Shown in pieces: positions 31,010 to 42,315 of a stretch of 64,000 bases of DNA. The notes beneath the pieces were generated by a model that had not been told where the DNA came from, did no database searches, and worked only from the letters and a program-made list of their open reading frames with translations. The position numbers were made by a program, and so were the translations under genes. This DNA comes from Calocera cornea HHB12733 (taxonomy: Eukaryota; Basidiomycota; Dacrymycetes; Dacrymycetales; Dacrymycetaceae): contig KV423919.1 in the NCBI GenBank assembly GCA_001632435.1, positions 1 to 64,000 of the forward strand, written 5' to 3'. Each line of letters begins with the position of its first letter. The stretch's first letter is position 1.

Positions 31010-34000
31010 TTATGAGCAAGTGAATCTCTCATAGCATATAGGGATTGCATTGTTCACAAAATGTAAGAAGGGAGGTTCTTGTCCAACGTGGTGCATGGCA
31101 TCTTTTATAACGCTGTTGCCTATATTAGCTAACACGGGTACACGATCCTGCACTCCTTCAGGACCGTCATACCTTGTACCCTCCTCAGCCTCTTCCAGCT
31201 CCCAGTTCTCGGTAGGACTCCAAGGACGTTGCGGGTGACCACTGATCCACAATGGTGGAGTGAGCCTCGAAGAGCTGAGACCCAAGCAGTACCCGAACAA
31301 GTGACCTTGCCTCGAGGGGTGTACTTTGAGGCGCCTTTCTGGGAAAGTCCCTGCCTCTAAGTCCCAGCCCTTTGATCCCGAGTTTAGCTCCGCGTTGTAG
31401 AAGTCGAAGATCGCTTGGAAGTCTTCATCCTCCATGAGATTTTCATTCCCAACGGCTACGGTATGCCAGCTCTGCAACACTTCAATGATACCAAACTTGG
31501 ACAGCAGTGAAATGTCAATTTTCGCCCATAAATAAAGCACTTCACAGAAGCGAACTCGGTCTAGACCGCTATGGACGCATCGTGCAAGAGCACATTCCAG
31601 GACGTGAGGATCGCACAGCCAACCCAGCCAGTGTTCTACCAGACGACCCAAAGGTGTGCAATTCTCGCCTTGCGACTTGAACTCGTCAATTGAACGACAT
31701 TGAGAAGCAAGGAGAGAGGTCACTGTCAAAAGTAAGGCTTCTTGACCCCAAGGTCGACCAGCAACGCAGATCTCATCGATCTGTTCGAGCCAATGGGCCA
31801 TGTCCTCAATACCAAAGCTCCTGAAGTATTCAGATAGTGGGTAATCCGAGTCCACAGTGTCTATTTGAGCAATGTCGAGAAGTTCCCGGGATGAAAGCTC
31901 TAGTTCTCGCATGTGGTGTGCGGCCAGGCACTCCATGAAAAGTTTCATTTCGCTGGGATGTTCTTGCTGAATTGTTCTGACAGTCTCCAACGGGGATTGT
32001 CTCTGGGGATACAGGTAGCCCTTACGTCTCAGCCATTTTAGGACGGACCTTAGACTTTGCCTGACATCGAAGTCCGAAGTAATTCCCAATTTGATCTCGT
32101 TCGACAGAAGCAGCATGGCTGCGGTGCTCAAGTCTGAGTGCGAGTTCGCTTCGATCAAGGGGGCAAAGAAATCATCCATGGCGTATATCGGGCCATGCCG
32201 CCGGGCAACGGGTCGCTCCCAATCCGGGTGCCAGAGAAACAGGCACGCGCACAGAAATTCCACTGGAAGGCTGACTGAAGTGGCTATGAGTTGTGCCGTG
32301 GCACTTTTGACTGTCTCGAGAGACGACCTGTCGTGCTCGCTGATATGTTTGAACAATAGAATGCAAGCAAAGAGAGATATCTTGGCAGAGCGATCGGCAA
32401 AAGTTGACAGTAGAAGACCTTCTGCGGTCAGACGTCGCATAAAAAAGGTCCCCGCCAGCCTGTCCTTTGCATCCCCGGTGGTGACATAAAGCAACACGGT
32501 CCAATACCATAGTCGCTCCTCCTGGGGGACCTGGTCCGCAGGATAGGTCCATGCCCAGTCCATCGATCGAGCTTCCTGGTTCAGTACGTCACCTCCGGAA
32601 AACGCCGTGCGTGATATCACCATCTCGTGAAGCAGAACCTTTAATTCCTCCCATGGTGCTCTCCGTTGATCATAGCCCTTTGCAGGCTTCAGTAGAGACG
32701 TAAGGTGAGGCAATGCCTCAAAAGCCATTCTGGTGGTCTCCTTGAAGCGCCCATAGAGCGAAGTTGGAACTACCTCATCCCGCCATGATACGCAAGCAGA
32801 TAAGACAGCCTCGGCAACACATGGAGCCGACGAGCTTTGGGCCAACCATATTATGGCCCGCGCATCCATTTGTGACTCGTCCCTGGCTCCCAGCAAAGAC
32901 TCCGCAGTAATAGTAGCAGCTTCCTTCTCCCGGAAAAAGAATTCTAAGAACGATAGTCCTGGACTACGGTCGTATAGGTGACGTATGAAGGGGGAAAGTC
33001 GTGTGAATAGAAAGCCTAGGACGTTGGTGACCGGGATCTTGTAGGGACAATGTGTCCAGATCAGCGGTGAGATTGCAAGGGCCAAGTATCCGGCCCCCGC
33101 CACGAGGACGAAAGTGGCCAGGAGGTACCGTAACAGAGCGCATAGGTCCCACAGATATATGAGGAGACCTATGAGAAACAAGGCCACAGCAAGGTGAATG
33201 AAGACCGGCAAGGCGTGGGAAATTTGTGGTACGTGCCAGCTTTGCAAACCATCAAAGCGAGCTTGTCGTTCTCGGGTTCTCTCTTTAGGTGAAGACGGAA
33301 GCTTGGTGCTGTATACTCTCAACCATTGCTTGATGAGCATGGCGAGAACCGACGCCAACAGGCTCACAAAGAGGCTGGTTACCCAGAGAGTATTGATCAA
33401 GACAACCGCTGCTGTTGGAGAGAATTCTTGCTTGTCCGGAGGCTGCTGACCAGGGAGCCCACTGATATTTGAATTTCCGCAAGCAGAAAAGGAAAGTTGC
33501 AAGGAGATATGGGCGAGGGCTGAGACGATGTCCTGAGAAGGGTCGGGCTGAAGGAGCGGCAGGGACAGTATGAGAAACGCCGTCACGACAGCGGAAAATA
33601 ACGCTGCCTGCAAGAGTACGAGCATTAAGGCTGATACTCCATGTAGTTGGGTAACCATGGTACTTACAAAGATAAGAAGGTTGTCCATACCACCGTTGTA
33701 AGTCTCAAGCATCTCTCGGTCAACCTTTTCGGCGTGTTCATTGTACAGAGGCCAAACAGCAGCGTCAGGCCGTAAACCGGTCCCAGCAGGCAAGTCATTG
33801 ATGAAGTTAGGAGTGAACGGCCCCTGCACTGTGGAGGACTTCTCTTCCGAGCAGGACAACTCAGCGCGAGATCGGGAGCCAGAAGAGCTTTTGATAGAGG
33901 CGTCTGAGCACGACTGGTTGTCCGCTGCCAGGTCCGCGACCTCTAGCGGTGACTGAGAACCTATGACAGTCTCGGCCGAAATGGCCAAGAAATCTTCAGG

Positions 34001-34027
34001 GAGCGGCTGCTCACGGCTTAATGCCAT
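31010..34027 (-). CDS. DUF6535-family membrane protein D6
   Basis: Exons 34027-33668 and 33607-31010 give 985 residues. The start is set at MALSREQPLPEDFL. The 60-bp intron at the family site is in frame and stop-free. FINDLPAGTGLRPDA, MLETYNGGMDNLLIF and four membrane segments are present. Near the C-terminus a further possible 60-bp in-frame intron (about 31107-31166, GTATGA..GCTAAT..CAACAG) would remove 20 residues; I leave it in. It is the second most divergent copy and lies head-to-tail with D5. Function unknown. Confidence 0.83.
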   Translation of the reverse strand: MALSREQPLPEDFLAISAETVIGSQSPLEVADLAADNQSCSDASIKSSSGSRSRAELSCSEEKSSTVQGPFTPNFINDLPAGTGLRPDAAVWPLYNEHAEKVDREMLETYNGGMDNLLIFVSTMVTQLHGVSALMLVLLQAALFSAVVTAFLILSLPLLQPDPSQDIVSALAHISLQLSFSACGNSNISGLPGQQPPDKQEFSPTAAVVLINTLWVTSLFVSLLASVLAMLIKQWLRVYSTKLPSSPKERTRERQARFDGLQSWHVPQISHALPVFIHLAVALFLIGLLIYLWDLCALLRYLLATFVLVAGAGYLALAISPLIWTHCPYKIPVTNVLGFLFTRLSPFIRHLYDRSPGLSFLEFFFREKEAATITAESLLGARDESQMDARAIIWLAQSSSAPCVAEAVLSACVSWRDEVVPTSLYGRFKETTRMAFEALPHLTSLLKPAKGYDQRRAPWEELKVLLHEMVISRTAFSGGDVLNQEARSMDWAWTYPADQVPQEERLWYWTVLLYVTTGDAKDRLAGTFFMRRLTAEGLLLSTFADRSAKISLFACILLFKHISEHDRSSLETVKSATAQLIATSVSLPVEFLCACLFLWHPDWERPVARRHGPIYAMDDFFAPLIEANSHSDLSTAAMLLLSNEIKLGITSDFDVRQSLRSVLKWLRRKGYLYPQRQSPLETVRTIQQEHPSEMKLFMECLAAHHMRELELSSRELLDIAQIDTVDSDYPLSEYFRSFGIEDMAHWLEQIDEICVAGRPWGQEALLLTVTSLLASQCRSIDEFKSQGENCTPLGRLVEHWLGWLCDPHVLECALARCVHSGLDRVRFCEVLYLWAKIDISLLSKFGIIEVLQSWHTVAVGNENLMEDEDFQAIFDFYNAELNSGSKGWDLEAGTFPERRLKVHPSRQGHLFGYCLGLSSSRLTPPLWISGHPQRPWSPTENWELEEAEEGTRYDGPEGVQDRVPVLANIGNSVIKDAMHHVGQEPPFLHFVNNAIPICYERFTCS

Positions 34028-34385
34028 GTTGTAAGATGATGGGACCAGCGGTATTACGAGTGGTATCGATGGCGGCAAGCAGATACATAGTGAGTAGGGA
34101 CACCTTCTATAAGCTATTTATACGGCGTGTCGAGAGTCCGACTCGTCCACGAACTCTTGAAGTCGAGGTCGCTGGCACCTGGCCTTCCCTTGCGGTGCGC
34201 TAGAAGGACAACGACAGAAGCTTCCTAAGGAGAGCGAGATAACGATGACTGCGAAGCCTATTGCCGCATGCCAGCACAGCAGCTTTGCCCCGGTGCGGAC
34301 ACGGCCCGATCATCCGGCGATAGTTGTCAGACTTCCATTCAGGTGCTACAGCCCTTGCGATGCTATGTACAGCCAACAAGCATGT
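34028..34385. other. Intergenic, no recognised gene
   Basis: About 360 bp containing the D6 promoter and the 3' flank of the hydrolase gene. Confidence 0.5.
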
Positions 34386-35621
34386 CTACATGGATTCCAG
34401 GAATGTCATGATCTCCTTGTACGTCTCTGGCGCCGAATAGTGCAGGTTGACCCCATGCCCTGTGTTAGCGGGCGAATAGATCGAGAAGTTGCTCGACATC
34501 GGGAAGACCATATCCTGCGTCAGCTCCAAGATTGTCTTGTTCATACCGACGGGCACGATGTCGCATTGTGCCCCGCAGAACGGCAGGTCCCTATCACCCG
34601 TGACGATGTGTACCGGGCCAGTGAAGTTAGACGCCGAACCGCCCAGCACGCCCATCGTGCTGAACACGCCGAGCGTCGCGGGCTGCTCGGACGCTCGCGC
34701 CTGCGCGAACGCGGCGTTGTCGAAGTATGGGTAGTAGAAGAACTGGAACTGGTTGCCTTGCGGCAGGCCGGTCATCACGTACGACCCGGGAAGGGAGCCG
34801 AAGCTCGAGGGCATCACATCCGCCGCGCGGGTGTACAACCCTCCGGCGAGGAAGACGCCGGTGGAGGATGAGTTGGCACTGAACCCGGTCAGGACGAGCG
34901 CGTCGACCGCGGAGGTGTTCTTCCCTGAGAGCGCAGCGAGCTGTTCGGAGCCATACGAGTGGCCGACACCCACGATCTTGTGTACGCCGCTCGAGCGCAG
35001 CATGCTGGTGATTTCCTCGAGAATCGCGAGATCGGTCGGTGCCTGGACCATGCGGAAACCGTCGGAAGGATGCTCGGACATGCCTGTGCCGAGCCTATCG
35101 TAGCGGAACGTCGTCCACCCGGCTGAGGCAGCCGCCTGCACGTATCTGCGACGCATATGGTCAGAAAGTGCATATATGCGCGCTACTTAGGCTTACGAGT
35201 AGGTCTCGGGCTGGTAAGCAAAGTCCCAATATGACGCGTCAAAGCCGATCCCATGCACGAGCAGCTGCACCGAGCCATTGTGCTTGTCCCCAGCCGTGGG
35301 TGTACACAGCACTCCGCTGATGCCGAACGTACCGCTGGTCGTGTTCATTCCCGTCTCGATCATCTGGGTGTAGTTCGTCTGGCTTGTGAGGAAGTCCTGG
35401 ATGAGGCCGGTGATGACTGTCTGGTTGGGGTTCGCATCGACGAAGGAGGCGAAGGTGACGGCCTGGTACGGAGGGAGGGAGACGTTGTAGGTCTGGCGCG
35501 TGCAGATGGCGTTGGTTGGGCCCGTGTAGTTGCTGGAGGAGCTTCCAGTGTCCCGTGGGGCGGGAGTCGCGAGCGCCGCCGATGCCAGGCATGCGAGAGA
35601 AACGAGTGAGGGCTTGTACAT
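34386..35621 (-). CDS. Secreted alpha/beta hydrolase
   Basis: Exons 35621-35197 and 35145-34386 (51-bp intron) give 394 residues. The N-terminus MYKPSLVSLACLASAALATP is a signal peptide. An HGIGFDASYW oxyanion loop, the nucleophile elbow GHSYG (Ser205), TGDRDLPFCG with the likely acid, and TGHGVNLHY with the histidine make a full catalytic triad. Several NxT/NxS sites fit an extracellular glycoprotein. The substrate is not readable from sequence: an esterase or lipase-like enzyme is likely. It stands alone between D6 and a small gene, so context does not help. Confidence 0.82.
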
Positions 35622-36249
35622 GCTGTTGTTGCTGGTTGTGGTTGAGGGATGTGGAGGTAGGAGAGAATGAGGATGAGGACCGATGGGCTATCTTATATAG
35701 GATAGTGGGGGGCCACATCCCCGTGGAGATCGAGAGCCTGTTCCAGTCCCAAAACGCATCTTGCAGACCACGCCCGTCGATCAAGACATCCCAACTTGCG
35801 ATCGGGCCGAGTGCACCTAGACCGATGCCTCAAGCAAGTCATGTCTTCCCCGAAGCCGACAACAGCCGTGCCAAAGAGCAAGCATAGACCGAAGAGCGCT
35901 GTTCTCGATCAGACGAGTCGCAGGGCTAAAAGAGGAGGTCTGGTCGGACACATTCGATCGCAGTAGACAGGTCGATGGGCGCGTCGACACGCGCACGACG
36001 CGTCCAAAGGACCAGCGCGTCTGCGCGCGATGACATCATGGCAACACGAGACAAGTCGTGCAGATGCTTGGGACCATTGATTCGCAGACATATAATCGCT
36101 CAAGCTTTGCAAGGTACAACCCATACAGATATGTGCATACGCCGGAGTGTCGCCCCATATAATGAACACCTGATGAACCCTCAGTAGGCAGACGATGAAG
36201 AGCACTGATCCGTCTCACAATCTGTACCAGAGCATCAACTCTCCCCGCA
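35622..36249. other. Intergenic, no recognised gene
   Basis: About 630 bp upstream of the hydrolase. A TATA-like tatctta lies at about 35690, near its start. No other feature. Confidence 0.4.
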
Positions 36250-36450
36250 CTACTTCTTTGAGTTCGATTTCGGCTCGTTCTTCGTAATATCCTGGAACGG
36301 CAGCCTTGGGCAATTCCCGCCGGTACCTGCCGGGCCGAAGGACGAGGACATGCTGAGGAATGCCGCGTTGTAGTCCTTCTTCTTGGGATACGGTGGCGGG
36401 ACGAGCACCTTGACGACCCGTGGGGCGGGGTTGGTGGACGAAGCCGACAT
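36250..36450 (-). CDS. Small 66-residue protein, unknown
   Basis: A single-exon frame with VVKVLVPPPYPKKKDYNAAF and a Ser/Gly/Pro-rich body. It is basic at the C-terminus and probably disordered, with no known domain. The proline-tyrosine-lysine block looks like a conserved short motif, but I cannot verify it. It is 460 bp from the 3' end of the PP5 gene on the same strand. Confidence 0.45.
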   Translation of the reverse strand: MSASSTNPAPRVVKVLVPPPYPKKKDYNAAFLSMSSSFGPAGTGGNCPRLPFQDITKNEPKSNSKK

Positions 36451-36909
36451 CGTGGACGTTAGGAGTATGGCGATGATGTTGCGAGGTGCTTGTTTAAGAG
36501 AGATACTGGACTTGTGACTCCTCTCGGTCTATGACTGTACCCGGGCCGCGCGAAGGACGGAAGGGCGGTTATCGCAACTCTATCTGCGCCTTCGTCGACA
36601 GTAAGGAACGGCGCCGAACGAACGGCGCCGAACTGCGCTGGCAAATCCTCTCGTGTGTTCCGCGACGTGGCTGCTTAGCAACTGGTCATTTAAGCTCGTG
36701 TGAGCGCAGCGCTGACGTGGATGGCTAACGGACGAGGCCGAGGGTCTGGTACGTGACGGGATGACTTTCTTCGTTTCCGGAATTAAAACCGCGCAGAATA
36801 CTGAACCTCCAATCAAACCGAGATGCGCAAAGATCTAGATGGGTATAGATGCGAATACAGCGAAATGTAAGTAAGCCGGAGTACCACAAAACACGACACA
36901 ACACGCCTA

Positions 36910-38770
36910 TCACATCAGCCCACCCAGACCGAACATCCCCGGGTTGGAGTACGCCTGATACAAGGTGGATTAGTGGCGGCACGCAACAGAGCACGACGAG
37001 GGACGTACCATTGGCCTCATCGGTGGGTGCGGGCTCGCGCCGAACTGGCGGTACTGCCTGTCGCCCTTGGCGTTGATCCGCACGAACGCGCCCTTGTTCC
37101 CACCCTGGTCGCAGTAGTTCGGCGCGGAGAAGACGGTCGTACACAGGCCGTTGTGCTCAATCTCGTATCCCTCCTGCCGTACCTCGTGACTCCGAAGGAT
37201 GCCGGTCAGCCCATTCAGCTCGCAGAACCGCCGGGTCACGTCCGGCCCGAAGCCGAGCCCGACGCCACGCTTTGATGGACCACGGCCCGGCATTGCCTGA
37301 GGATCCGTCCACAGCATCTCGCACATCAGACCCTCGGTACCTGGCTGCTTGCCGAAGCGCTGAACTTGTCGGATGTCGTTCAATGTGACGTTGTCCTTCG
37401 AGAAGAGGCCACCGTGTACTACGAAGAACCGCTTCTTTCCTTCTGCTGAGAGGATTGGCTTTGAGGGCTCGGGTGTGGGAGGGAGCGTGCAAGAGATGAG
37501 CGTGGCTAGCGGCAGTGCGGTGAAGACGTCCTCGAAGAGCTGCGTGATGGTCAGCCAGGGCACCACGAACTCCATCCAGACATGCGCACGCTGTAAGTCA
37601 TCTCCCCGAGTTTATGCTTGCACTCCCCCTCAAACCCGTACACCTTGTTCATATCCTTTGCCTCGTGGTTCCCGCGGTTCAGGTATACGCGCTTGGGGTA
37701 AAGCCATTTGTATGCGAACAGCGTGGTGACGATCTCGACCGACCAGCTTCCACGATCCACGAAGTCGCCGTTGAACAGCATGCAGTGTGTTTCGCTAGGA
37801 GCGCCGGTGAGGGAAATGAGGTGGAGGAGGTCGTAGAATTGGCCTGGATGAGGCGTTGGTTGGAGCTGATAAATGCGAAATTGAGCATTTACCATGAGTG
37901 TCACCAATAACATCGCATGTCACGCCCTCCTCCAGTACCACCTCTGCCAGAGTCTCCTCTTTGCTGATAATCGCATGGCACCCCAAGATGATCTCCCAGA
38001 CAAATCTCCTCGGTATGCTCTTCCCCTCCTTATACCACTCGATCATCGCGTCCACGAACTCCTTCGTGATCTCATAACTCCCATCAGCCTTCCTGCTCAT
38101 AGGTGGTCCCACATATCCAGACTCGGGCTCAGCCGCGCCGTCCTGGATCAGCTTGAGGCACTTGTCGACAAACGACTGCTCAGTGCCCGCGTCGATGGCT
38201 TTTTCGAAGGCGATGCGGCGGACAAGCTTAGTGGCTGAATCAAGCTGGGAGCGCGCGAGCGCGTTTGAAGGCTCAATCGCAATGATCTTGCGGAAGTCGG
38301 CGACGGCTTTCTGCGGCTGAAGCACGGAGAGGTAGCAGAGCGCGCGGCGGTAGTACGCCTTGACGTAGGTTGGGTCGAGCTCGATCGCCTTGGACGCATC
38401 CGCCATCGCAAATCCATTCTCCTCGATCTTCATCCTCGCAAAGGCTCCTGCATCATCTGTTATCAACATGACCTCGTGCAACACGTGAAAACTTACGATT
38501 GCAGAACAGCGTCGCGTCCAGCGGGTTCTGCTCGAGCGCTTGCGTGTACAGGTCGATGCTGGCCTTAAAGTCCTTTGCTTGGAACTTCTTGTTCGCTTCT
38601 GCCTTGAGTTTCGAAGATGCTGCACGCTCCTCCTCCGAGACCGAGTCCTTGAGAGAAAGACCCGCCATGGCAGGATCGTCGCCGTATGTCGACTCGCTGT
38701 CGAGCGACATGTCGCTCATCGTCGGCGACGGCGGGGTGGAGAGGGAGCTGTCATCACTCGAGTCGGCCAT
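36910..38770 (-). CDS. PPT1: Serine/threonine protein phosphatase 5 (TPR-PP5)
   Basis: Five exons (38770-38497, 38447-37893, 37843-37590, 37539-37009, 36954-36910) give 552 residues. An acidic Ser-rich N-terminus is followed by three TPR units (about 55-160, including KKFQAKDFKASIDLYTQAL and AIELDPTYVKAYYRRA), then the PPP catalytic domain: GDTHG (273-277), FNGDFVDRGSWSVE, RGNHEAKDMNKVYGFEGE, VVHGGLFS and SAPNYCDQGGN. The last exon restores the PMAYSNPGMFG end. PP5/Ppt1 binds Hsp90 through its TPRs and dephosphorylates Hsp90, Cdc37 and clients; the TPR domain inhibits the enzyme until Hsp90 binds. Every phase closes cleanly, so the model is firm. Confidence 0.95.
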
Positions 38771-39276
38771 TCTATATGCGTAATGATGGTAATGGTCAGG
38801 ATATAGATGTGGTAGATCTGGTTAGATAGTGAGGCGTTCGGGAGAGGAGAGGAGGTCGTCTGTTCGCTGGATGTTTCGAAGAGCCTCCTCTCTGCAAGTG
38901 GCGCAAAAGTTGGGCGCCGACGCTTCTCGCGCTTTCCGATCTGGTCCGCGGACATGAAAAGAAGCGTGGCATTCCAGTCCTTGCCGGCCGCAAAGCCGAC
39001 GTGTCGTGTGACCCCGATTTTGGCTCAAACTTCCTCATGTCGACCGGTACGGAACCATCACAACACAACTCTACACTATCCACACAACTTAGGCAACGAT
39101 CAGGATCGTATAGCCCGTCACAATGGTCCTTCTTTGGGGACTCGTCCAGATTTAGGCTGCGACAAGGGATGATGGCTCTCAGGGTCCTCGCTTAGCAGCA
39201 TTTTACCCAAGACAACCTTTATTCTTTCATCATGTTACATGCTACGTGGTTGTTATGCCAGGTGTCCTGCCGGGAG
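38771..39276. other. Intergenic, no recognised gene
   Basis: Contains the PP5 promoter and the 3' flank of the dehydrogenase gene. Confidence 0.5.
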
Positions 39277-40605
39277 CTACTGCTTCAAGGCGCTAATCAC
39301 AGCTTGCGTGACTTGCTCAGTGTTCGCCTTCCCGCCCAGGTCGCCCGTGAGAGGTCCGTTCGCCAGGACGTGCTCGATCGCACCCATAAGCCCATCAGCA
39401 GCCTTCGTCTCGCCAAGCCAGCGGAGCATCTCCGCTGCCGACCAGAAGGTGGCGATGGGGCTGGTACACGAATCAGCACTGAGATCGGTTTGAGGAGCGA
39501 GGCAGCGTACTTCGCAATACCCTTCCCCATAATATCGAACGCCGCGCCATGCACAGGCTCGAACAAGCCCGGTGCCTTCCTCTCGGGATCCACATTCGCA
39601 CTAGGAGCGATCCCGATCGACCCACTAAGGGCTGCAGCCAGATCCGACAGGATGTCGCCGTGCAGGTTCGTGCAGAGGATGACATCCATCGACTTGGGTT
39701 TTTGCACCATCCGGATCGTCACGGCATCCACGAGCATCTTGTCCCACTTCACGTCGGGATAGTCCTTGGCGACTTCGTAGAAGGTCCTGTATTCTTGTCA
39801 GGAGCCGATATAAGCGCAATGGAGCAGGTACATACTCGTCCCAGAGAACCATGCCGTGCCTCTGCCGTACGGTTAATATCAATCCAGCTCGAACACGGTA
39901 GCCAGGCGCACCATGGCATTGCTCTTCGTCACGAGCGTGAGCAGCTTCCTCGGCCTCTGCCTCGCCAGCTCAAACGCATATCTCATATGCCTCTCAATTG
40001 CGAACCGCGTGAACACCGCGAGCTCTGTGCCGAGTGCATATGGCGTGCCGGTGTGAGAGCGCCCGCCCTGGCCGCAGTATTCGCCCTCGACATTCTCGCG
40101 CAGGATGAGCCAGTCGAGGTCGCCAACTTCGCAGTTCGCGAGAGGGGGCTTGACGCCTTTGAAGATCTTGGATGGTCGGACGTTCGAGCCGAGCTGGAGC
40201 CCTTGGCTGCGCGTGTACCATCATCAGCACATTCATCCGCAGATCATGGCAGCCAGACGTACCGAATAGGCAGTAACAGCTCCCACAAGCTGATATGATC
40301 GGGAATATCAGGATCGCCGACAGCGCCAAAAAAGATGCTGGCGATCGCATTCAGCCAAGTCAAACGGGATCGTTGCCAAATCCGACTCACGCATCGTGCT
40401 TCCTCAGCGTGCCCAGCGCCTCGGGCAGCGGCGGCATGTACCTCCCATTCTTCCTGTAGTAGTCCGAGCTCCAGGGCAGGTCGGTGTACTCGAACTTGAA
40501 GTCAAACAGCGGCTGCAGCACCTCGAGCACGTCAATGCTCGCGGCGATCACCTCTTTGCCGATGCCGTCTCCCGGGATGCATGCGATCTTGTACGTTTTG
40601 CCCAT
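39277..40605 (-). CDS. Tartrate/D-malate dehydrogenase (isopropylmalate dehydrogenase family)
   Basis: Six exons (40605-40391, 40337-40263, 40206-39912, 39861-39836, 39786-39511, 39460-39277) give 356 residues. Exon 4 is only 26 nt. It starts [19 protein letters not shown] (NAD-binding start of the family), with [66 protein letters not shown] and [18 protein letters not shown]. The VPDH-SLW-LLLPIR pattern points to the tartrate dehydrogenase/D-malate dehydrogenase (TtuC/DmlA) branch rather than Leu2. The enzyme oxidises and decarboxylates D-malate or related 2-hydroxyacids with NAD and a divalent metal. Substrate choice is not certain. No mitochondrial targeting sequence, so likely cytosolic. 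Confidence 0.88.
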
Positions 40606-42315
40606 ATTGCCTTAGTGTATAGTCGACACTCGTGCAGGTCTTAACAGTGTGTAAGGTGCCGTCTATGTACAGCTGTTATGGAGGGGAGAGGGAGCCAACT
40701 CCGAGCTGGAGGGCATCGGGCTACATCGTCCGCATGTCGCCAGCGGTGAGGGTGGAGGCGTGCTCGCACTTATAATACGCCGAGTTAGGGTTAGGGTTGC
40801 GGCACTCGGCGCGACCCCTCACCATAGGGGTCTTCGCGAAGCACTCTGCATTCTTCAACATTCTAACAACTTCGAGTACTCACCACCCCCAAGTCAAGCC
40901 GAGCGAACCACTGTTCGTCCATGAGCCGAGTATGGACGGTGTGTTGAGATGACATAACAATACTATTACTGGAGGTCAGGGGATCTTGTGCATGTCATTC
41001 CCCTAACCTATCGCCCCTGAAGGGACGTATACATTGCGACAGATGTCTAGGTAGTGCCCCCACCCCACTTGATAGTTGATTAATTCTCGTAGCCGTAGGA
41101 TTCGCTCATCTGCAGCGATCGGTTGTTTACCTGCACGATAATACCGGAACTGTCCCCACATGATGTGGCATTCATTTTGGGTAACATGTACACCGATACG
41201 TCGCAATCTAGACCATCAATCCCGGCTGCGGTAACGCGACCAAGCTACCTGCTATTTTCCACCACATGTACATTGATTTTACGAGAAAAAGGACGCAATG
41301 TACTGTACATCAGCAGATTGGGCTCTGCCGGTGCCTTCGTTGCATGAATTGTGCCCTGGAAAAGAGGTCCTTCACAGACTGGATTGGTTCCTTCTTCAAG
41401 ATCCCCTGTCAGTCGGCAGACCCTCTCCGGACTGGTTGCCATCGGGATAATCGATGTCAAGTCCTTGAATCCCCTCCTTATACCTCCGGATGTTAGGTAT
41501 TGAATGTGACACATGCCCGCCCGAACCCGTGTGGTATCGGAAGCGAACTGGAGAAGGCGGAGTTTCGGCTGGGCTTGGTGCGGGGCATGTGCCACATCCT
41601 CCGTGAAAACCCACTCATTTTCTTTCATAGAAGACTTTAAGTTTCTCACTGTCGAATGAGCAGGAAATGACGAGATTATTGTCTGTTTGGCAAGCGTGCT
41701 TCGGACTTGCCAGATCAGGCACATCCATGGGCATCGTCCCCTGGATCGCCGCCAAAAGAGACTTGCGGACACCGTAAGGGTCCGGCGCCCTTCTTTTTCC
41801 CATCTCGGGTCGAGCGGACCGCCGGACATTTAATTCCTTGTCGCTGTCCTCACTTCCACATCGCAATCGTTAGCGACCGAAGGGCGCGATGGAATCGATG
41901 GGATCGCCAGGGCCAGCATCATGAACCCCTCTTATCAGTTCTGGACTCTGGCGGACGCTCAGGGTTCTTTGGAATGAAAGTGCTGAGCTAACAGGTGGTG
42001 GGACCTTTTATCACAAACATCCGCTTCAGGAAATGTGTAACCCCAGAATAAATTGAACGACGCGGAAATTGCGCATATGAGCCGAAGGAAGACCTCCGCG
42101 TCGCAGTCTTCTCCGGTTTTCAGTGTGCACCTCGGGTGCACATTCGTGCCGTGACTGCTCACCGACGCTCCATAGAAAGAGGACGACGGAAACGCCATCT
42201 CTCGTGTCTCTCCTCCTCTGTCCCCGCACTCCTTCATGCGATAGCACCTATATCCTGCAGCAACCGCCCCGTGTCATAGAGCTCGTGTCTCCTCACCGTA
42301 TTCCCCTACCTAATC
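40606..42315. other. 1.7-kb intergenic, no recognised gene
   Basis: A 194-codon frame (41245-41829 -) is open but has no motif, odd composition and no splice partners. I do not call it. The region separates two divergent genes. Confidence 0.4.
40785..40796 (+). repeat. Two telomere-like TTAGGG units
   Basis: gttagggttagggttg lies about 180 bp upstream of the dehydrogenase start, next to a tataata at about 40771. It could be a telobox-like protein site in a promoter; it is too short to be a telomere scar by itself. Confidence 0.5.

Noticed and set aside
34386..35621. Hydrolase as part of the DUF6535/opsin system
   Set aside because: Single-copy, not duplicated with the units and of a common secreted family; proximity only.
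41245..41829. 194-codon minus-strand frame
   Set aside because: No recognisable motif, no splice partners and unusual composition; left as intergenic.
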